Part shown: positions 7,709 to 15,758 of the stretch, piece by piece
Numbering within the stretch: the stretch's first letter is position 1
Layout of the letters: each line of letters opens with the position of its first letter
Origin: Thermoflavimicrobium dichotomicum
GTDB taxonomy: Bacteria > Bacillota > Bacilli > Thermoactinomycetales > Thermoactinomycetaceae
DNA: 64,000 nucleotides
Reading direction: 5' to 3'
Assembly: GCF_900114055.1 (NCBI RefSeq)
Contig: NZ_FORR01000015.1
Location: forward strand, 1-64,000
The notes under the pieces: model-generated
Told to the model about the DNA's origin: nothing
The model's input: only the letters and a program-made list of their open reading frames with translations
The model's database searches: none
Translations under genes and position numbers: made by a program

Positions 7709-8611
7709 GTGGATATCCATGACCTGAAAATATTTCGTACTGTTGCTGTGGAGCAAAGCATCTCCAAAGCGGCACAAAAACTGAACTATGTCCAATCCAA
7801 TGTCACCATGCGAATCAAGCAGCTCGAAAAAGAATTGCAAACCCCACTTTTTTACCGACATGGACGAGGTGTACAAATGACCTCGGCTGGAAAAACCTTG
7901 CTTGCCTATACGGAAAAGATTCTACAGTTACTCGATGAAACTTATAAAGCCGTGCAATACGAATCCGCTGTCATGAACGGCTCTCTCACTCTCGGTTCCA
8001 CCGAATCAACAGCCGCTGTCCGTCTCCCATCCCTCCTGACTGCCTACTGCCAGGCTTATCCACAGGTCGAATGCACACTGGAAACGCATTCTTCCAGTGA
8101 GCTTGTCCAGCGTGTCATTGATTACAAACTAGATGCCGCCTTTGTTCCTGGTCCGATTCATCATCCTGATCTCGTCGATTTTCCGGTTTGGCAAGAAGAG
8201 TTGGTTCTCGTTAACAATCAGCAGGAAGCGGATCTCCATCAACTTGTCCGGCAGAAACCGCTTCTTGTATTTGGCACAGGCTGTGCTTATCGGGCTCGCA
8301 TGGAAAAATGGTTCAACGAAGAAGGGATCATTCCCAGGCCATTTAGGGAATTCAGCAGTATTGACACCATTTTGGGATGTGTCCAAGCTGGGCTGGGCAT
8401 CGGCATCATGACAAAATCCATGCTAGACAAATATCTGGCATCATCACCAGACGTTTCTTTGTTCGCTCACGCCCTTCCGCAACACTATGCTTCTGTTACC
8501 ATCGGACTGATCTATCGCCAGGATGTGTTTATGTCCAAAGCACTGGAAAAATTCATCGAAATGTTACAAAAAGACCATCTGGAAAAAACGCCTTCATTTA
8601 ATCCGTCTTGA
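7709..8611 (+). CDS. LysR family transcriptional regulator
   Basis: 300 aa from a GTG at 7709, chosen for AAAGGAG 7 nt upstream and because it gives the standard LysR length and N-terminus (VDIHDLKIFRTVAVEQSISK). The winged HTH covers residues 1-60, with the recognition region AAQKLNYVQSNVTMRIKQLE. The C-terminal ~210 residues are a periplasmic-binding-protein-like effector domain starting near NGSLTLGSTES. The tail is shorter and more polar after FIEMLQ. The effector is unknown. Its likely targets are its own gene and the divergent MFS gene, through the inverted repeat at 7564-7610. Confidence 0.9.
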   Translation: MDIHDLKIFRTVAVEQSISKAAQKLNYVQSNVTMRIKQLEKELQTPLFYRHGRGVQMTSAGKTLLAYTEKILQLLDETYKAVQYESAVMNGSLTLGSTESTAAVRLPSLLTAYCQAYPQVECTLETHSSSELVQRVIDYKLDAAFVPGPIHHPDLVDFPVWQEELVLVNNQQEADLHQLVRQKPLLVFGTGCAYRARMEKWFNEEGIIPRPFREFSSIDTILGCVQAGLGIGIMTKSMLDKYLASSPDVSLFAHALPQHYASVTIGLIYRQDVFMSKALEKFIEMLQKDHLEKTPSFNPS

Positions 8612-8632
8612 TCATCATTGGTGAAGAATTGC

Positions 8633-8683
8633 GAAGAATTGAAACCCTAGACTACATCAAGCCGTAAAGAGTTTCAATTCTTC
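8633..8683. repeat. 13-bp inverted repeat between convergent genes
   Basis: GAAGAATTGAAAC (8633-8645) and GTTTCAATTCTTC (8671-8683) are perfectly complementary with a 25-nt loop. One arm overlaps the last codons and stop of the 123-aa gene on the minus strand. It may stop transcription from both sides, but there is no T-run on either strand. Confidence 0.55.
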
Positions 8684-9045
8684 TCTCGTTCCAAATAATC
8701 TTTAATCACTTGCGTAAAATGCAATGCAAAAGCATCTTTTAAAACCTCTAACAATAATTCTTTAGACATTTTCTCCCCCAGTATCTCTTTGATCTGATTA
8801 CTATTTTGATCTAACCATTTACTGAATTCATCCAATTTCACCTTTTTTAACTGCGATAGGTCTATCTCTCTTTCTTCCTTACTCATTGCTTCCAGCTCTT
8901 TTTCATATAAAAAAAGCAAATTTTTTTGAATTGCTCTCGCATAAAGCAATTTTGCCTGTTTTTCTCCGTGTTTCTCCTTATATGTTGGATATGTTTTTGC
9001 AAATGTTGAAATCAATTGGTTAAATAACTCCTTATACTTTAACAT
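8674..9045 (-). CDS. hypothetical protein, helical and charged
   Basis: 123 aa, ATG with a consensus AAAGGAGG 6 nt upstream, so it is very probably translated. The protein is lysine- and glutamate-rich and predicted almost fully helical (KEKHGEKQAKLLYARAIQKN, LEAMSKEEREIDLSQLKK). No signal peptide, membrane segment, cysteine cluster or known motif. I do not recognise it. The neighbour upstream on the same strand is another orphan gene 350 nt away, separated by a terminator, so the two are not obviously one operon. Confidence 0.65.
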   Translation of the reverse strand: MLKYKELFNQLISTFAKTYPTYKEKHGEKQAKLLYARAIQKNLLFLYEKELEAMSKEEREIDLSQLKKVKLDEFSKWLDQNSNQIKEILGEKMSKELLLEVLKDAFALHFTQVIKDYLEREKN

Positions 9046-9392
9046 TTCGATCCTCCTTTATGTTTTGAATATACTTTACCTGATTTTTCTAATTTTTACT
9101 ATTACATCTATAAAATTAGATCAGAAGCATCTCATCTCCATTAAATCATAAAAGAAGCATCTGGTATACGAGGGATGATTAAGTCTAACCATATTTTTAT
9201 ACACTGCTTTAGTAGCAGTTAGTTTCAGATTTTCTAATTTGGGACTAGAAATTCTGTAGTACTCTTATATATGCTGGATACACATGAAAAAGGCCTCGCA
9301 AAATTTGCAAGGCCTCGGAGGATCATCAGCCACTTTTTTTAATATTTTCATTAGCGGAAAACCAGACAATCTAGCTTGGCCATTTATCGGAA
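9046..9392. other. AT-rich intergenic stretch between two orphan genes
   Basis: Contains the terminator at 9287-9316 (listed separately). It must hold the promoter of the 123-aa gene, but I cannot point to clear boxes. No coding trace seen. Confidence 0.4.
9284..9316 (-). terminator. rho-independent terminator
   Basis: On the minus strand GGCCTTGC, an AAATTTT loop and GCGAGGCC (one G-T pair) are followed by TTTTTC. It lies about 80 nt past the stop of the 210-aa gene. Confidence 0.75.
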
Positions 9393-10025
9393 CTATTTTT
9401 TCCCCTTGTTCCACCAGTCTACTAACAAATCGATAGCAGGTCTCAGAACTGCAGACACAAATGCTGCTCCAGACACATACATTATAACAGTAGCCATAAC
9501 TTTCAACCACTGCTGTCTGTTTTGAGCTCTAAATGTTTTGCCCATCACTTCTTCCTGGGCATCCTGTGTCTGCTGATTTAGTATGATCCGAGCTGCCAAA
9601 TCGATTTTGGCTAAATGGAAAGCTTTTTTCGCTTCCATTCTTTGTTCAATCAACTTTTCAGCTGATTGAAATGACTGTTGGATGATTTGCTTCTGAATCT
9701 CTTGTCTTTTTGCAAGAGATTCAGACAATATTTGTTGAGGATCAAACTCCTTGTGGCCAAGCAGCCTAAGTTTTTCCATCTGTGAGCACTCGCTCTCTTC
9801 TAAAAGCACCTCAAAATCCCTATAAAATGAGATAGCCTCTTGTTTTGCCAGACTTGCGAGTACTCTAAATTCTTTTTGTAAAGTTTCACCAGCAAATGGG
9901 TCCTCATTATGTGCCTTAAATATATCGTTAAAAAATCCCTGCTGGTACATCACTTTCAAATCTTTTTCTAGCATGTCAGCTAGAGTTTTCTTATTATCTT
10001 TTTTCTTCTGGAAAAACTTAAACAT
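9393..10025 (-). CDS. hypothetical protein with long helical region and C-terminal membrane segment
   Basis: 210 aa from the ATG at 10025, preceded by AAGGAGG; an upstream in-frame start at 10058 would lie before that site. The N-terminus is basic (FKFFQKKKDNKK). Residues ~20-165 are strongly helical and charged with heptad-like spacing, probably a coiled coil. A hydrophobic segment near residues 172-195 (VMATVIMYVSGAAFVSAVLR) precedes DWWNKGKK, so this looks like a tail-anchored membrane protein. I recognise no family. It has its own terminator and no clear partner. Confidence 0.6.
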   Translation of the reverse strand: MFKFFQKKKDNKKTLADMLEKDLKVMYQQGFFNDIFKAHNEDPFAGETLQKEFRVLASLAKQEAISFYRDFEVLLEESECSQMEKLRLLGHKEFDPQQILSESLAKRQEIQKQIIQQSFQSAEKLIEQRMEAKKAFHLAKIDLAARIILNQQTQDAQEEVMGKTFRAQNRQQWLKVMATVIMYVSGAAFVSAVLRPAIDLLVDWWNKGKK

Positions 10026-10129
10026 AATATCCTTCCTCCTTCTGGCCTCCCCCCCCAAACATATACAATCTCGTTTAATTTACATACAAATTATATACAT
10101 TTGGGGAGGCAGAAGGATTCCGGTTTTCC

Positions 10130-10435
10130 TTAAGGGCTAGATCCTCTATACTTTTTATAATAAAATAAAAATTTATTTATGTCAACAAAGTAGATAAATA
10201 ACATTTTCAATATAGTATTTTATGATATATTGCAAATGTAGAAAATTCTTTATTAAAGAGAGATTAGCAACGTAATCTAATTGGACATCAAAGCGATAAA
10301 AAGAACTGAAAAAAGCGAAAGCATTACTTGAAGAAAAAGAATTTAAATAGAGATTCTTCAAAAAAAGTAAGTACTTAAGAGCTCGTGTAAACCTTGAGGC
10401 CAATCTCCACCACACCTATAGCTACTAGCCCTTAA
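10130..10435. mobile_element. possible miniature inverted-repeat element
   Basis: TTAAGGGCTAG (10130-10140) and CTAGCCCTTAA (10425-10435) are perfect 11-bp inverted repeats; the match continues outward with mismatches (TTTTCC against TTTTTT). They bound 306 nt of AT-rich DNA that contains a decayed coding trace on the plus strand (KKAKALLEEKEFK, stop, then KKSKYLRARVNLEANLHH). That layout fits a MITE or the relic of a small element. No transposase is visible. Confidence 0.35.
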
Positions 10436-10698
10436 AAAAAGACCCAGATAAAGAGGTTAGCCAAGTGAAATTTATTTTCGAGAAAACTTCAAGTAAGCTG
10501 TGGTTTGTTCTCTACATTTGTGTATTGTAGGGTTGTGTAATGTTGCGAAGAAAACATGGAGTTACGGTAAATCATACAAAAGTATACCAAATACCAAAAA
10601 ACTTAATCTATTTTTAATATACGAATGATTGCAACAAAAAAGTAAATATTCTGGTTTCTAACTTTAGCCAGTACTAGGTCGAATAAAAAAGATCAGCA
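10436..10698. other. AT-rich intergenic stretch, nothing recognised
   Basis: No open frame with a ribosome binding site, and no terminator or repeat that I can support. It ends at the promoter listed next. Confidence 0.4.
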
Positions 10699-10728
10699 TT
10701 GACATAGCATAAAAAAGAAGTCTATAAT
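10699..10728 (+). promoter_or_regulatory. strong sigma-A promoter without a gene behind it
   Basis: TTGACA (10699-10704), an 18-nt spacer and TATAAT (10723-10728) are both consensus boxes. No coding sequence follows on this strand for more than 2 kb; instead two hairpins follow directly. Confidence 0.6.
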
Positions 10729-10733
10729 TTAGA

Positions 10734-10825
10734 TAGATAGAGGTGCGGAAAACTCTATCTAGCTTAGCCATTTATCTACAATGAAAGTTGTTGCCAGATT
10801 GGTAACAACTTTCTCTTTATATCTA
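10734..10825 (+). ncRNA. candidate small RNA with two stem-loops
   Basis: Directly after the consensus promoter come a 9-bp stem (TAGATAGAG 10734-10742, CTCTATCTA 10753-10761) and then a 13-bp stem with one mismatch (GAAAGTTGTTGCC 10783-10795, GGTAACAACTTTC 10801-10813) followed by TCTTTATATC. A transcript of about 90 nt is implied. It also lies antisense to the 3' end of the decayed gene to its right. The T-run after the second stem is weak, so termination is uncertain. Confidence 0.4.
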
Positions 10826-11025
10826 TTTCTTCAATGGAGAATTCACACGATAGTTTCCAAATTGCAAAATCTCTTCTAAAAACTGATTGAGCTCGTAGTG
10901 TGAATTCACTTGCACTTTCATCCAATAGCATCACTATGACCGCCGATCTGATGAGCTTCATCAACCAGTGAACACGTCTCAATGAATTGCTTAAATTTCT
11001 GATGCTGGTTGAAATTAATATTCAT
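10823..11025 (-). pseudogene. decayed small gene downstream of the MBL-fold pseudogene
   Basis: An ATG at 11025 overlaps the ancestral stop of the MBL-fold gene (ATGA). It opens 35 codons (MNINFNQHQKFKQFIETCSL..) ending in TGA at 10918-10920. A second frame of 32 codons (MKVQVNSHYELNQFLEEILQ..) begins with an ATG overlapping that TGA and runs to 10823. Both read like protein rather than noise, so one gene broken by a frameshift is likelier than two tiny genes. I do not recognise the product. Confidence 0.4.
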
Positions 11026-11750
11026 TTTTTCCATCCCATCTGTTCACCATTTTCAGAGATTCAAATCCGCTCAGATAGCCCTTTCTCTTTCACCCACTTT
11101 CGCAACTTGGCTCGAGTTAATAGACAATGATTCCACGCTTCCATATGAACGGCAATGACTTGTAAAGTGGGGCAAGCCAAACTCATCTGAAGTAGATCTT
11201 CAACATCCATGGTAATTGGATCTCCCTCTAAAAATTGCGCTGCTCCGGCGTTTACCACGGCGATTTCTGGCCGATATTGTTGCAGTGCTTCCTCTACTTC
11301 TTGGCAACAAACACTATCTCCAACAATATATAAACTCGGCTCCTCTTCTACCTGCAAGACAAATCCGGAAACAGGCCCCATTTTTTGAGCCAATTCCCCT
11401 GTCCCATGTTGCCCTCCCGTTCTTATGATTTGTATTCCCTGCCAATAACATCGATCATCCACAGACAGAACTTGAGTAAAAACATGTTGAATGAGGCTGT
11501 TTTTGTCCGCCAGTTGACAAAACACAGAAATATGTTTCGCCAGTCTTTGAATCGCCACTTCATCAAAATGATCACGATGTAGATGAGTAACGATGACAGC
11601 ATCGATATCGAGCAATGAGCTTAAACTCTGCTGGGGTGTATTTGGAGTAGGCGGCATCGCACCTGCCGGGCTGAAAATCGGATCAACCAATATCTTCTTT
11701 CAATGGTACATGAGCATAAGCGTAGCATGACGGATGAATTGAATGTGCAT
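11022..11750 (-). pseudogene. metallo-beta-lactamase-fold hydrolase, interrupted by nonsense codons
   Basis: The reading begins at ATG 11750 (GGAAG upstream) with MHIQFIRHATLMLMYH, meets TGA at 11702-11700, and continues in frame with KKILVDPIFSPAGAMPP, the usual start of UlaG-like MBL-fold proteins. The metal motif THLHRDHFD (HxHxDH), GTGELAQKMGPVSGFV and IVGDSVC are intact, and VIAVHMEAWNHC near the end supplies the last histidine region. A second TGA (11063-11061) cuts the C-terminus after GLSERI, although ISENGEQMGWKK continues in frame to 11022. Codons 21 onward could be translated from a TTG at 11690, but the lost first strand makes activity unlikely. The family hydrolyses varied esters or lactones; substrate unknown. 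Confidence 0.72.
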
Positions 11751-11866
11751 CTTCTTTTCTTCCAATTTTTTCTTCTTATCGCTATCTTATCTCATTTTCC
11801 TTTTACTTCGGGAGAATGTTTCTTACTTTTTATTTTCATTGTGAAAAGATAGAAGCAGATGAAATG

Positions 11867-11897
11867 AAAAAAAGGCAGGTCTATCTCCCCACCTTTT
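11867..11897 (-). terminator. lplJ terminator
   Basis: On the minus strand AGGTGGG (11894-11888) pairs with CCTGCCT through two G-T pairs and is followed by seven T residues. It begins directly after the lplJ stop. Confidence 0.7.
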
Positions 11898-12890
11898 TTA
11901 ATACACCAAATCCAAAAACTCTTCTTTGGAAATATCCCCAAAATAGTATGTTAAGTCCATACCTGCAAGAGCCTGTTCGATATCCTGGCGGTCATAACGG
12001 ATTCCTGTCAGTCTCTTTTCAATATCGGCCACATCGCCAATGCCAAAGAAATCGCCATAAATTTTACAATGGCGAATGATTCCTTTTTCACCCACATCAA
12101 GTCGTATATCGATCGAGCCAATAGGGAAACGCTTGGCATTTTTCACATTGAACTCCGGTGATTCGCCGTAGTTCCAATCCCAGTTTTGATAACGCTCTTT
12201 CGAAATCTGATGGATCTTCTCCCAATCTTTTTCGGTCAGTTTGTATTCAGGAATGGAATCTTGTTCGGCAAAGATATGGCGCAAGAGAAAGGCCTTGAAT
12301 TCCTGGATGGTCATCGGCTCTTTTAAAAATTCGCGAATGTTGGCAACACGGCTGCGAACTGATTTAATTCCCTTCGACTCGATTTTTTCCTTCTTGACAT
12401 GGAGGGCTTTGGCGACTTGATCCACATCAACATCGAACATGAGGGTACCGTGACTGAACATTCGTCCCCGGGACGAAAACTGTGCATTCCCCGATATTTT
12501 CTTTCCTTCCACTAATATATCATTGCGTCCGCTTAATTCTGCCGGTACTCCAAGCTGATGCAACGCCTGAATGACAGGCTCTGTAAACTTGCGGAAATTG
12601 GCAAAGCTTTTCCCATCATCCTTGGTAATAAAGCTGAAGTTCAGATTGCCCAGATCGTGGTAGACAGCTCCACCCCCTGATAAACGACGAACAACGTGAA
12701 TACCATGTTCACGTACATAATCGACATGAATTTCTTCCACGGTATTTTGGTGCTTGCCAATAATAATGGAAGGCTCATTGATATAAAAAAGCAAATACGT
12801 TTGTTCAATGTCCAAATATTTAAGGGCATACTCTTCAATCGCCAAGTTGATCCGTGGATCCGTGATATTTTGATTATCGATGAACAGCAA
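11898..12890 (-). CDS. lplJ: lipoate-protein ligase
   Basis: 330 aa, TTG start at 12890 with AAAGGAGGG upstream; the protein then begins LLFIDNQNITDPRINLAIEE exactly as in B. subtilis LplJ. It activates free lipoate with ATP to lipoyl-AMP and transfers it to lipoyl domains (pyruvate and 2-oxoglutarate dehydrogenases, GcvH). Visible signatures: GKHQNTVEEIH, RRLSGGGAVYHDLGNLNFSF (the RRxxGGGxVYHD lipoyl-binding loop), the lysine-bearing GRNDILVEGKKISGNAQ and SHGTLMFD. The C-terminal ~90 residues are the small accessory domain found in two-domain ligases. Single gene with its own terminator. Confidence 0.93.
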   Translation of the reverse strand: MLFIDNQNITDPRINLAIEEYALKYLDIEQTYLLFYINEPSIIIGKHQNTVEEIHVDYVREHGIHVVRRLSGGGAVYHDLGNLNFSFITKDDGKSFANFRKFTEPVIQALHQLGVPAELSGRNDILVEGKKISGNAQFSSRGRMFSHGTLMFDVDVDQVAKALHVKKEKIESKGIKSVRSRVANIREFLKEPMTIQEFKAFLLRHIFAEQDSIPEYKLTEKDWEKIHQISKERYQNWDWNYGESPEFNVKNAKRFPIGSIDIRLDVGEKGIIRHCKIYGDFFGIGDVADIEKRLTGIRYDRQDIEQALAGMDLTYYFGDISKEEFLDLVY

Positions 12891-13112
12891 AAAAGATCCC
12901 TCCTTTCCACTGACTGTATGTTAGCATATCTCTTTCTTTTCCGCATTTACTTATGGCTTTTCCCCTTCAGCCGTTCATCTGTTACTCTTCTTCTCCATCC
13001 GCTGTTTCAGTAGGTTTCTTCTCTTCTTCTTTTTTTACAATGGCATAGATTTCCCTTGAATCGGTTATACTTCTGCAAAGCTCTATCAGTGTAAAGCATC
13101 ACTCCATTACTG

Positions 13113-13142
13113 TTTACATTATTTTCTGATTGGTGTTATACT
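13113..13142 (+). promoter_or_regulatory. promoter of the YitT-family gene
   Basis: TTTACA (13113-13118), an 18-nt spacer and TATACT (13137-13142), about 60 nt before the start codon. Confidence 0.55.
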
Positions 13143-13200
13143 GCAACATGTTGAGTATATAAAACGGATAAATAACAATATATAGAAGTGGGTGATCACA

Positions 13201-14070
13201 ATGGGAGCAGCCTTCTATCGCAAACTCATGTCATTTCCGCCAAAAGTGATCTTATCACTCGAATACCTGGAAGTGCTGGCAGGTTCAGCCATCATCGCCT
13301 TATCTTTTAACTTATTCCTACTCCCCAATGAGATCGCAGCAGGTGGCATTAGTGGTTTAAGTACCATTTTATACGGAGTTTTTGGTTGGAAGCCTTCTTA
13401 CGTACAATGGGCCTTCAATCTTCCTCTCTTCTTTCTGGGGATGGTTCTTCTCGGTAAAGATTTCAGCCTCAAAACCCTTGTCGGAACCTCTTTTCTCCCT
13501 TTTATCGTGTATCTAACGGAGGGAATTGCACCCGCTACACACAATCCATTGTTAGGTGCTTTATTTGGCGGGATTGGAATCGGCCTGGGGCTTGGCATTG
13601 TTTTCCGTGGCAAAGGCTCTACAGGTGGCACAGCAATTGTCGGACAGATCATTCATAAATATACGGGCCTATCGCTGGGAATCTGTATGGTGATCATTGA
13701 TGGGCTGATCGTTGTCCTTTCTGCATTTGTCTTCAGCCTGGAACAGGCACTGTACGCTGTGGTTGGAATCTACATTTCCGGAAAAGTGATTGACATCGTT
13801 CAAATTGGCATGAGTCACAGCAAAATGGCTCTGATTATCACCAACAAAGAAGAAGATATTCGGCAAGTCATTTTAAATGAAATCGACCGGGGTGTAACCA
13901 GGCTTTCAGGTGTTGGTGGATATACCAACGATCAACGGCCGATTTTAATGTGTGTACTCGACCAAAGCGAGCTCACCAAACTGAAACAAGTCGTTAAAGA
14001 AGTGGATCCATCCGCTTTTGTGATTATATCCAATTCGATTGAAGTGCTGGGTGAAGGATTTGCGAAGTGA
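13201..14070 (+). CDS. YitT family membrane protein
   Basis: 289 aa from the ATG at 13201; a GTG at 13192 is in frame but falls within the GGGTG ribosome binding site. About five or six membrane helices occupy the N-terminal two thirds, with the family motifs FLLPNEIAAGGISGLSTIL, GWKPSYVQWAFNLPLFFLG and FRGKGSTGGTAIVGQIIHKY. The C-terminal ~75 residues are the soluble DUF2179 domain (SKMALIITNKEEDIRQVILN, GVTRLSGVGGYTNDQRPILM). The family is common in Bacilli; its function is not established. Single gene, sharing a bidirectional terminator with folD. Confidence 0.88.
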   Translation: MGAAFYRKLMSFPPKVILSLEYLEVLAGSAIIALSFNLFLLPNEIAAGGISGLSTILYGVFGWKPSYVQWAFNLPLFFLGMVLLGKDFSLKTLVGTSFLPFIVYLTEGIAPATHNPLLGALFGGIGIGLGLGIVFRGKGSTGGTAIVGQIIHKYTGLSLGICMVIIDGLIVVLSAFVFSLEQALYAVVGIYISGKVIDIVQIGMSHSKMALIITNKEEDIRQVILNEIDRGVTRLSGVGGYTNDQRPILMCVLDQSELTKLKQVVKEVDPSAFVIISNSIEVLGEGFAK

Positions 14071-14079
14071 ATGGTGATA

Positions 14080-14124
14080 AAAAAGGCTAAGCCTTCCTGA
14101 AACAAGAAGACTTAGCCATTTTAT
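14080..14124. terminator. bidirectional terminator between the YitT-family gene and folD
   Basis: GGCTAAG (14085-14091) and CTTAGCC (14111-14117), extended inward by CTTC/GAAG, with an A-run on one side and a T-run on the other. It can end both convergent genes. Confidence 0.8.
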
Positions 14125-14127
14125 TTT

Positions 14128-15000
14128 TTATGCGAGATCCTGTTTTACGTGTTGCTTGGCGTTTAATGTTCTTTCTGCTGCATCCACCGTATGTTTCAGC
14201 AGAAATGCAATGGTGACAGGCCCCGGACCGCCTGGTACAGGAGTAATGGCACCTGCTTTAGGAAGGCAAGCTTCAAAGTCAACATCCCCGATGTTTCCTT
14301 TGTTATAACCCGCATCGATAATGACCGCACCGGGCTTGATCCAATCCCCCTGGACGAAGCGTGGTTTTCCAACAGCAGCCACCACAATATCCGCCTGTGA
14401 AACATGATGTGGAAGATTAACGGTTCTTGAGTGGCATACGGTTACGGTTGCATTTCGATTGAGAAGAAGCTGTGAAACGGGTTTGCCCAAGATCGGGCTA
14501 CGGCCGATCACGACAGCATGTTTTCCTTCAATCGGTATCTTGTAATAATCCAGAATAGCCATAATTCCAGCTGGTGTACAAGAAGGATATTGGCCAAAGC
14601 CCATGGATACTTCACCGTAACCATGGCTGGTTACCCCATCCACATCCTTTTCCAGATCAATTGTCTCAAATGCCTTGCGTTCATCAATATGAGATGGCAC
14701 AGGATGCTGCAACAAAATGCCATGAACGCGAGGATCACGATTCAGTTCTTCAATCTTTGCGACCAGCTCTTCTGTCGTTGTCTCTTCGGGCAAGTGAATG
14801 CGGACCGAAGTGAGACCATACTTTTCACATGCTTTTGCCTTCATCCGAACATATGTATGAGATGAAGGATTGTCTCCTACCAATACCGTTGCCAAGCAAG
14901 GAACAATCCCCTGCTTCCGTAACTTCTGTGCTCTTTCCTGGGTTTTTTGATGAATCTCTTTTGCGACACGCAATCCATCCAGAATCAATGGGTTACTCAT
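14128..15000 (-). CDS. folD: bifunctional methylenetetrahydrofolate dehydrogenase/cyclohydrolase FolD
   Basis: 290 aa, ATG with AGGAGGCGG 7 nt upstream. FolD converts 5,10-methylene-THF to 5,10-methenyl-THF (NADP-dependent) and then to 10-formyl-THF, the formyl donor for purine synthesis. Visible motifs: YVRMKAKACEKYGL (catalytic Tyr/Lys), GILLQHPVPSHID, the dinucleotide-binding VVIGRSPILGKPVSQLL and the C-terminal GAITPVPGGPGPVT. Length is normal. It is a single gene whose leader carries a ZTP riboswitch and a strong terminator hairpin, so it should be switched on when purine synthesis stalls for lack of formyl-folate. Confidence 0.95.
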   Translation of the reverse strand: MSNPLILDGLRVAKEIHQKTQERAQKLRKQGIVPCLATVLVGDNPSSHTYVRMKAKACEKYGLTSVRIHLPEETTTEELVAKIEELNRDPRVHGILLQHPVPSHIDERKAFETIDLEKDVDGVTSHGYGEVSMGFGQYPSCTPAGIMAILDYYKIPIEGKHAVVIGRSPILGKPVSQLLLNRNATVTVCHSRTVNLPHHVSQADIVVAAVGKPRFVQGDWIKPGAVIIDAGYNKGNIGDVDFEACLPKAGAITPVPGGPGPVTIAFLLKHTVDAAERTLNAKQHVKQDLA

Positions 15001-15020
15001 TTATGACCGCCTCCTGAAAA

Positions 15021-15145
15021 TAGTAAAAGAGACTATATATACCTACCCCACCTTTAAGTATATATAGTCTCTCGCCCAGGCGAACGGCATCCAGATCCGT
15101 ACAGCTCCCTTGTGGTTCATTCCACATGAAATCGCCAGTCACTGT
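15021..15145 (-). promoter_or_regulatory. ZTP (pfl) riboswitch with terminator, controlling folD
   Basis: On the minus strand the leader reads GTGACTGGCGAT (15142-15131), TGGAATGAACCAC, GGGAGC, and then CCGTTCGCCTGGGCGAG ending at 15071. The paired GGCGA/TCGCC and the NNCCGTTCGCCTGGGC end are the hallmark of the pfl motif, which binds ZTP/ZMP. The expression platform follows at once: a perfect 15-bp stem (15072-15058 with 15042-15028) and TTTTACTATTTT, a terminator. Its first strand overlaps the 3' end of the aptamer (GAGAG), so ligand binding and terminator formation would exclude each other. folD is a known ZTP-riboswitch gene. Confidence 0.88.
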
Positions 15146-15184
15146 ACATCATCTCTGCTTATATTTCATGAGAAAGACATGTTT

Positions 15185-15213
15185 ATTGTATCTTGAAAAG
15201 GTTGCCGTTTCAA
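15185..15213 (-). promoter_or_regulatory. folD promoter
   Basis: TTGAAA (15213-15208), a 17-nt spacer and TACAAT (15190-15185) on the minus strand, about 40 nt before the riboswitch aptamer. Confidence 0.7.
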
Positions 15214-15346
15214 GGCTAAATGACTATTTTACCTTGTATCTTTTACAAAAAATACAAATTTCATTCTTGAATATAAGTCAATACCCTGCCTTGATAACTT
15301 CGCCAGTACCAGGGCAGATTATAAGTAAAAACTTTGGGAGGAACTC

Positions 15347-15730
15347 ATGAAAGAACGAAATATCTTTGCTTTTTTTCATACCATGGATAAAGCCGAAGCC
15401 GCAGCAAATGAACTGAAAAAGCGTGGTTTTGCTACTGTTCAAGTCGACCGTTTTTCCCCACTGCCTGGTGGGGGAAAAGATACCGATCTGGATGCGGAAA
15501 TTCACGGGATATTACGTCGGCAAGCCAATTCCTTGACCACTTCTACTCTCGGACTGCCGCCTGTAAACAATGACCTACGTGTGTTGGCTACGGCTCATCC
15601 CGATGCCAGCGGTATGGCGGATGGCTCACCCTTTTATCATTCGGAAGACATTTGCGTAACGGTCATCACCAATGAAGAGCGATATGATGAAGCCTATGAG
15701 ATCCTGGAAAGATATGGTGCCCATTTCTAA
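15347..15730 (+). CDS. small soluble protein, function unknown
   Basis: 127 aa, ATG with GGGAGGAA 5 nt upstream. The N-terminal part, NIFAFFHTMDKAEAAANELK followed by RGFATVQVDRF, has a ferredoxin-like beta-alpha-beta look reminiscent of the repeat in general-stress 17M/YflT-type proteins. The middle (PLPGGGKDTDLDAEIHGILR) is Gly/Asp-rich. The C-terminus, ICVTVITNEERYDEAYEILE, resembles a second half of the same fold. No signal or membrane segment. The name of the family escapes me. Single gene between folD (divergent) and the cupredoxin gene (convergent). Confidence 0.7.
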   Translation: MKERNIFAFFHTMDKAEAAANELKKRGFATVQVDRFSPLPGGGKDTDLDAEIHGILRRQANSLTTSTLGLPPVNNDLRVLATAHPDASGMADGSPFYHSEDICVTVITNEERYDEAYEILERYGAHF

Positions 15731-15758
15731 CCATGGGCAGAAAGTTTCATGACAAATC

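Noticed and set aside
10182..10415. 77-codon minus-strand frame in the AT-rich segment
   Set aside because: Low-complexity Phe/Leu/Asn composition and no ribosome binding site; the plus strand has a better, though broken, coding trace.
11061..11690. Treating the MBL-fold frame from TTG 11690 as an intact gene
   Set aside because: The in-frame sequence upstream of the TGA encodes the family's normal first strand (IQFIRHATL), so the long form is ancestral and the short form is broken.
15001..15145. T-box or THF riboswitch upstream of folD
   Set aside because: No T-box sequence or specifier loop is present, and the GGCGA/TCGCC plus CCGTTCGCCTGGGC pattern fits the ZTP class, not the THF class.
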